Source: HIMB11 sp965657135
Lineage (GTDB): Bacteria > Pseudomonadota > Alphaproteobacteria > Rhodobacterales > Rhodobacteraceae
Reading direction: 5' to 3'
DNA: 64,000 nt
NCBI GenBank assembly: GCA_965657135.1
Contig: CBFHNF010000008.1
Span: 49,583-113,582, forward strand
Shown here: positions 60,613-64,000 of the stretch, piece by piece
Layout of the letters: each line of letters starts with the position of its first letter
Position numbering within the stretch: the stretch's first letter is position 1
Made by a program: the position numbers and the translations under genes
The notes under the pieces: model-generated
Database searches by the model: none
Told to the model about the DNA's origin: nothing
What the model saw: only the letters and a program-made list of their open reading frames with translations

Positions 60613-61800
60613 TTATTCTGCAGGCTTCTGCTCAGCAGCATCATTTTTCTTTTTAGAGAACGAGCGACCAATTCGCTGTCCCAACTCAACCAAACCACCC
60701 GGCAAGAAGATGATGACGCCCATAAACATCAGACCCAATGTTAGGTGCCAACCCTTACCGATGAACGGATAGATGATCGTCACAACAAAGTCTTCCAAGC
60801 CGTCGGGTAGGAATGAAAACCATTGGTGTAACAGATTGCTGTTGATCTTTGAGAAGATGTTTTCAAAGTACTTGATCAAACCCGCGCCCAATACTGGACC
60901 GATCAAAGTACCCACACCACCAAGAATGGTCATCAAAACAACCTCTCCTGATGCTGTCCATTGCATACGCTCTGCGCCTGCCAATGGGTCCATCGCAACC
61001 ATCAATCCACCTGCAAGTCCCGCATACATGCCAGAGATTACAAAGCATGCAAGCATGTAGGGTCGTGTGTTCAAACCCGTAAAGTTCAAGCGTTGTTGGT
61101 TCGATTTAATCGCGCGTAGCATGATGCCAAAAGGCGACCGGAAAATGCGGATCGCGATGTAGAACGAAATCAACATAACAATGCCTGCGATATAGTAGCC
61201 AGCGTTAAAGGTCCAAAGCCAACCAGCAAAATTCACCTGAACACTGTCGCCCATTTCCAAACCAAAGAAGTTCGGGGCAGGGATGTTGCCCGAGTCATTC
61301 GCACCATCCAAAATGCGTGGATCATTCAGCGCGGTTTGTAGGCCTGTTTCACCACCGGTGATAGGTGTCAAAACAGACGCTGCCAGTGCAAATGACATCT
61401 GCGCAAATGCAAGTGTCAGGATTGAAAAGTAGATACCAGAACGACGTAGTGAGATATAGCCGATCAAGATCGCAAATAACCCTGCCACAACGGTCGAAAT
61501 CAGGATGGCTGGGATGACATTGACAGTCAAAAGCTTCAGCATCCAAACACCCGCATACGATCCTGCACCCAAGAATGCAGCGTGACCGAATGATAGATAA
61601 CCAGTGAGACCGAAGAGGATGTTAAATCCGATAGCAAAAATGCCAAATATCACGAAACGCTGCATCAAGTCAGGATAACCTGCGTTGAACTGCGCAAGCG
61701 CGCTATTTTCAGGAAACGGGTTCAGGAAAATCGGTGCAAGTGCGACCAATACTGCGACTGCAATCAGAAGTGATGCGTCTTTTTTAGTAAGTCCTAGCAT
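60613..61800 (-). CDS. livM: branched-chain amino acid-type ABC transporter permease LivM
   Basis: Inner-membrane permease of 395 residues with about nine helices. FNILFGLTGYLSFGHAAFLGAGSY and SPFGIMLRAIKSNQQRLNFTGLN are typical, as is GGVGTLIGPVLGAGL near the end. The C-terminal tail is charged (FSKKKNDAAEQ). It follows livH with a 2-base gap. Confidence 0.93.
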   Translation of the reverse strand: MLGLTKKDASLLIAVAVLVALAPIFLNPFPENSALAQFNAGYPDLMQRFVIFGIFAIGFNILFGLTGYLSFGHAAFLGAGSYAGVWMLKLLTVNVIPAILISTVVAGLFAILIGYISLRRSGIYFSILTLAFAQMSFALAASVLTPITGGETGLQTALNDPRILDGANDSGNIPAPNFFGLEMGDSVQVNFAGWLWTFNAGYYIAGIVMLISFYIAIRIFRSPFGIMLRAIKSNQQRLNFTGLNTRPYMLACFVISGMYAGLAGGLMVAMDPLAGAERMQWTASGEVVLMTILGGVGTLIGPVLGAGLIKYFENIFSKINSNLLHQWFSFLPDGLEDFVVTIIYPFIGKGWHLTLGLMFMGVIIFLPGGLVELGQRIGRSFSKKKNDAAEQKPAE

Positions 61801-61802
61801 GA

Positions 61803-62834
61803 TTACTCCTCCATCACGCCTTTACGGCCCATCAATCCACGTGGACGGGTCAGTAGAATAATGATCGCCGCCAGATAAATGACGACTTGGTTGATGCCAG
61901 GCAGCACCTCGATCACTTGGCGCATTGATGCAAAGCTTTCAAGAATACCCAAAACAAGGCCTGCTAGGATCGCACCAGGAAGCGAGCCCATGCCACCAAC
62001 AACAACCACAACAAATGAAATCACGAGGAAATCCATCCCCATGTGGTAGTTTGGTGGGTTAATCGGCGTGTACATCACCCCAGCCAAGCCCGCGACCGCG
62101 GCCGCAATGCCAAACATGACTGTGAAACGACGGTCAATGTTAATTCCCAAAAGGCCAACCGTTTCGCGATCTGCCATACCTGCACGAACCACCATGCCGA
62201 ATGTTGTGAATTGCAAGAAGGCAAATACAGCACCGATTAGGACCATTGCAAAGCAGAAGTACACAATACGCCAGTAGGGGTAGATAATTGTGCCTGCATC
62301 CATCCCAATAAGAGCACCGAAGTCAAATGAACCGATAAACGCTTCTGGCGCAGGAGTTGGGATTTGGTTTGCGCCATAATAGTACTTAACAATTTCTTGT
62401 AGAACGATGGCCAAGCCGAACGTGACCAAGATTTGGTCCGCATGGGGACGTTTGTAGAAGTGTTTGATCAATCCGCGCTCCATGATCACACCAATCGCGA
62501 TCATAACTGGGATCGCAAACAGGATCGACAGTGGAACTGACCAATCAATAATAGCGCGCCCAGTGGCCTCGCCAAACCAGTCATAAACGTATGGAACCTC
62601 AACCTTTAATGGGTTTCCAAGGAAGTCTTTCTTGGTCTCATCAATAATCGTGCGAGAGATCGCCAAGATACGGCTTAGTGTAACTGCGCAAAAAGCGCCA
62701 AGCATGAAGAGTGCACCGTGTGCAAAGTTCACGACACCGAGTGTGCCGAAAATCAAAGTCAGACCAAGAGCAATCAGCGCATACGCGCTTCCCTTGTCCA
62801 ACCCATTTAGGATTTGAAGAATGATTTGGTCCAT
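61803..62834 (-). CDS. livH: branched-chain amino acid-type ABC transporter permease LivH
   Basis: Partner permease (343 residues) with about eight helices: LNGLDKGSAYALIALGLTLIFGTLGVVNFAHGALFMLGAF at the start, RAGMADRETVGLLGINIDRRF in the cytoplasmic loop, and GGMGSLPGAILAGLVLGILES. ATG 62834 with AGGGGG upstream is preferred over an in-frame codon 13 residues earlier. A hairpin separates it from the substrate-binding gene, often used to make more binding protein than permease. Confidence 0.93.
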   Translation of the reverse strand: MDQIILQILNGLDKGSAYALIALGLTLIFGTLGVVNFAHGALFMLGAFCAVTLSRILAISRTIIDETKKDFLGNPLKVEVPYVYDWFGEATGRAIIDWSVPLSILFAIPVMIAIGVIMERGLIKHFYKRPHADQILVTFGLAIVLQEIVKYYYGANQIPTPAPEAFIGSFDFGALIGMDAGTIIYPYWRIVYFCFAMVLIGAVFAFLQFTTFGMVVRAGMADRETVGLLGINIDRRFTVMFGIAAAVAGLAGVMYTPINPPNYHMGMDFLVISFVVVVVGGMGSLPGAILAGLVLGILESFASMRQVIEVLPGINQVVIYLAAIIILLTRPRGLMGRKGVMEE

Positions 62835-62910
62835 TTGGCCCCCTAGACCCCACTGAGAGGTCGAGATTTTCAAAAGCTTGTGAAAGCTGCGTCGATTTAG
62901 TTGATTTTAA

Positions 62911-62940
62911 GAGAAAGGGCCCCGCGATTGCCGCGGGGCC
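62911..62940 (-). terminator. hairpin between substrate-binding gene and livH
   Basis: Perfect 9-bp stem GGCCCCGCG/CGCGGGGCC with a 5-base loop, followed on the minus strand by TTTCTC. Likely partial terminator downstream of the substrate-binding protein gene. Confidence 0.75.
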
Positions 62941-62948
62941 AAGGTGTA

Positions 62949-64000
62949 TTATGCACCTGGGTTACATGAACCCAATTCACCGCCGAAGATCGCTGGATCG
63001 TAAACCAACGCTTCACGAGGTGTGATGTCAACGATTTCAAGAAGGTCGAACTGTGAGTCTGGGTTCTCTTTACCCTTCACAACCAACGCGTCTTTGAAAC
63101 ACTGGTGGTCAGAACCACGGTATAGTGTTGGGCCTGAACCCAAACCGTCGAATTCAAAGTCCTCTAGTGCTTCTCCTACGCCACATGGGTTAAATGTGCC
63201 TGCACGCTGACATGCGTCAGCGTATAGAAGTGTCTGACAGTAAACTGTGTGTGCAGCCTGTGAGGGTGGGAAGCCGTATTTCGCACCGAATGACTGAACG
63301 AAGGCATTCGTACCAGCATAACGTGCGCCCGCAACGTTTTCGAGTGACCAGTGCCAGCCAGTTGTACCGTAGATACCTGCCACGTTTTTACCAGCACCTT
63401 GTGCCATCAAACGAGAGTATAGTGGAACAACGATTTGGAACTGCTTGCCATTCGCTTCAGCAGCGCGAAGACCGAACTGAACCGCAGATGTCAAAGAGTT
63501 CACCATGTTGCCGCCGTAGTGGTTCAAAACCAAAACGTCTGCGCCTGAGCTTAGAACTGGTGCAACGAATGAAGAGAAGTCAGTTGTCGCAAGTGGTGTT
63601 TTAACCGCTGCTACTGTTTCCCAGCCCATTGCTTCTGTGGATGTACGAACAGCTTCTTCTGTTGTGTAACCCCAGTTGTAGTCTGCAGTTAGGTGGTACG
63701 CTTTACGGTCCGCACCGTATTCGTTTTTCAAGATTGGCGCCAAAGCCGCACCAGTCATGTAAGAGTTAAAGAAGTGACGGAAACCGTTTGCCTTCTTGTC
63801 CTTACCTGTGGTGTCGTTTGAGTGTGTCAAACCGGCCATAAAGATCACGCCAGCTTCCTGACAAAGAGCTTGAACAGCAACAGCAACACCTGATGATGAA
63901 CCACCAGTGATCATGATTGCGCCGTCTTTTTCGATCATTGAACGTGCAGATGCGCGTGCTGCGTCTGGTTTCGTCTGAGTGTCACCTGTGACGTATTCAA
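62949..64000 (-). CDS. ABC transporter substrate-binding protein (Peripla_BP_6), N-terminus beyond window
   Basis: Periplasmic binding protein of the branched-chain amino acid/amide family. The frame is open to the right edge, so the signal peptide and first part are missing; 350 residues are seen. Recognisable stretches: MITGGSSSGVAVAVQALCQEAGV, LTADYNWGYTTEEAV, LVLNHYGGNMVNSL, and IYGTTGWHWSLEN. Two cysteine pairs towards the end (YCQTLLYADACQ, CGVGEAL...HQCF) may form disulfides. It heads the livHMGF operon. The ligand is not decided by sequence: amino acid, amide or a small acid. Confidence 0.88.
   Translation of the reverse strand, partial: EYVTGDTQTKPDAARASARSMIEKDGAIMITGGSSSGVAVAVQALCQEAGVIFMAGLTHSNDTTGKDKKANGFRHFFNSYMTGAALAPILKNEYGADRKAYHLTADYNWGYTTEEAVRTSTEAMGWETVAAVKTPLATTDFSSFVAPVLSSGADVLVLNHYGGNMVNSLTSAVQFGLRAAEANGKQFQIVVPLYSRLMAQGAGKNVAGIYGTTGWHWSLENVAGARYAGTNAFVQSFGAKYGFPPSQAAHTVYCQTLLYADACQRAGTFNPCGVGEALEDFEFDGLGSGPTLYRGSDHQCFKDALVVKGKENPDSQFDLLEIVDITPREALVYDPAIFGGELGSCNPGA

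Noticed and set aside
1..64000. CRISPR array, tRNA, rRNA or insertion sequence
   Set aside because: No regularly spaced direct repeats of CRISPR type, no tRNA cloverleaf that I could recognise by eye, no transposase gene and no terminal inverted repeats with target duplications were seen. A tRNA-finding program would settle the tRNA point.

Overview
The window looks like one contiguous stretch of chromosome from an alphaproteobacterium of the order Rhodobacterales (Roseobacter group). The grounds are gene content and order: ctaC-ctaB-coxF-ctaG-ctaE-SURF1-thrC-M16 peptidase; clpP-clpX; NDUFA12-mlaD-DUF2155-aat-accC-accB; a ribD/ribE locus; a heterotetrameric sarcosine oxidase operon; and a soxSRT-soxVWXYZABCD sulfur-oxidation island. 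Base composition looks moderate for the group (not computed), so a lower-GC marine lineage is my guess. I saw no rRNA, tRNA, CRISPR array, insertion sequence or prophage.

Layout. 1-1.7 kb: 3' end of fhs, then folD (one-carbon folate). 1.9-5.0 kb (minus): PdeM phosphoesterase and Lhr-like helicase of the ligase-associated DNA repair set. 5.1-6.2 kb (minus): an orphan, AT-rich CpaC/RcpA-like protein. 6.4-13.1 kb (minus): CoA-transferase scoAB, topA, dprA, tldD. 13.3-22.2 kb (plus): cytochrome c oxidase subunits II and III with assembly factors, including a 53-residue CoxF-like gene, then thrC, an M16 peptidase, a GNAT acetyltransferase and a FAD-linked oxidase. 22.2-24.1 kb (minus): DUF393 protein and rimO. 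24.3-29.3 kb (plus): sarcosine oxidase beta, delta, alpha, gamma. 29.4-36.7 kb (plus): dnaG, rpoD, yjbQ, nrdR, ribD, a decayed KpsS-type capsule gene fragment on the other strand, and ribE.

36.6-47.0 kb is the most interesting block: a complete SoxXYZABCD thiosulfate-oxidation system with its accessory genes. On the minus strand are soxS, an HbpS/GlcG-like gene, an ArsR-type soxR with Cys42 and Cys108, and a YeeE/SoxT transporter. On the plus strand are ccdA/soxV, soxW and soxXYZABCD. Four 16-bp sites resembling ATTC-N8-GAAT lie in front of soxR, soxV, soxX and soxB. Two of them overlap plausible promoters, which suggests one persulfide-responsive regulon.

47.0-64.0 kb: a photolyase/cryptochrome-related protein with apparently reversed domain order, a GlxA-type regulator, clpP-clpX, the NDUFA12-mlaD-DUF2155 group facing aat-accC-accB, an AMP-dependent acyl-CoA ligase, acs, and a branched-chain-amino-acid-type ABC transporter (livF, G, M, H and a truncated substrate-binding gene running off the right edge).

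How it fits together: the cell appears to be an aerobic heterotroph with a cytochrome oxidase. It can draw extra electrons from thiosulfate (Sox into cytochrome c), demethylate sarcosine into the folate pool (sarcosine oxidase with FolD/Fhs), and take up and activate small organic acids or amino acids (Liv, Acs, Sco). Product calls rest on reading the sequences; no database search was run.
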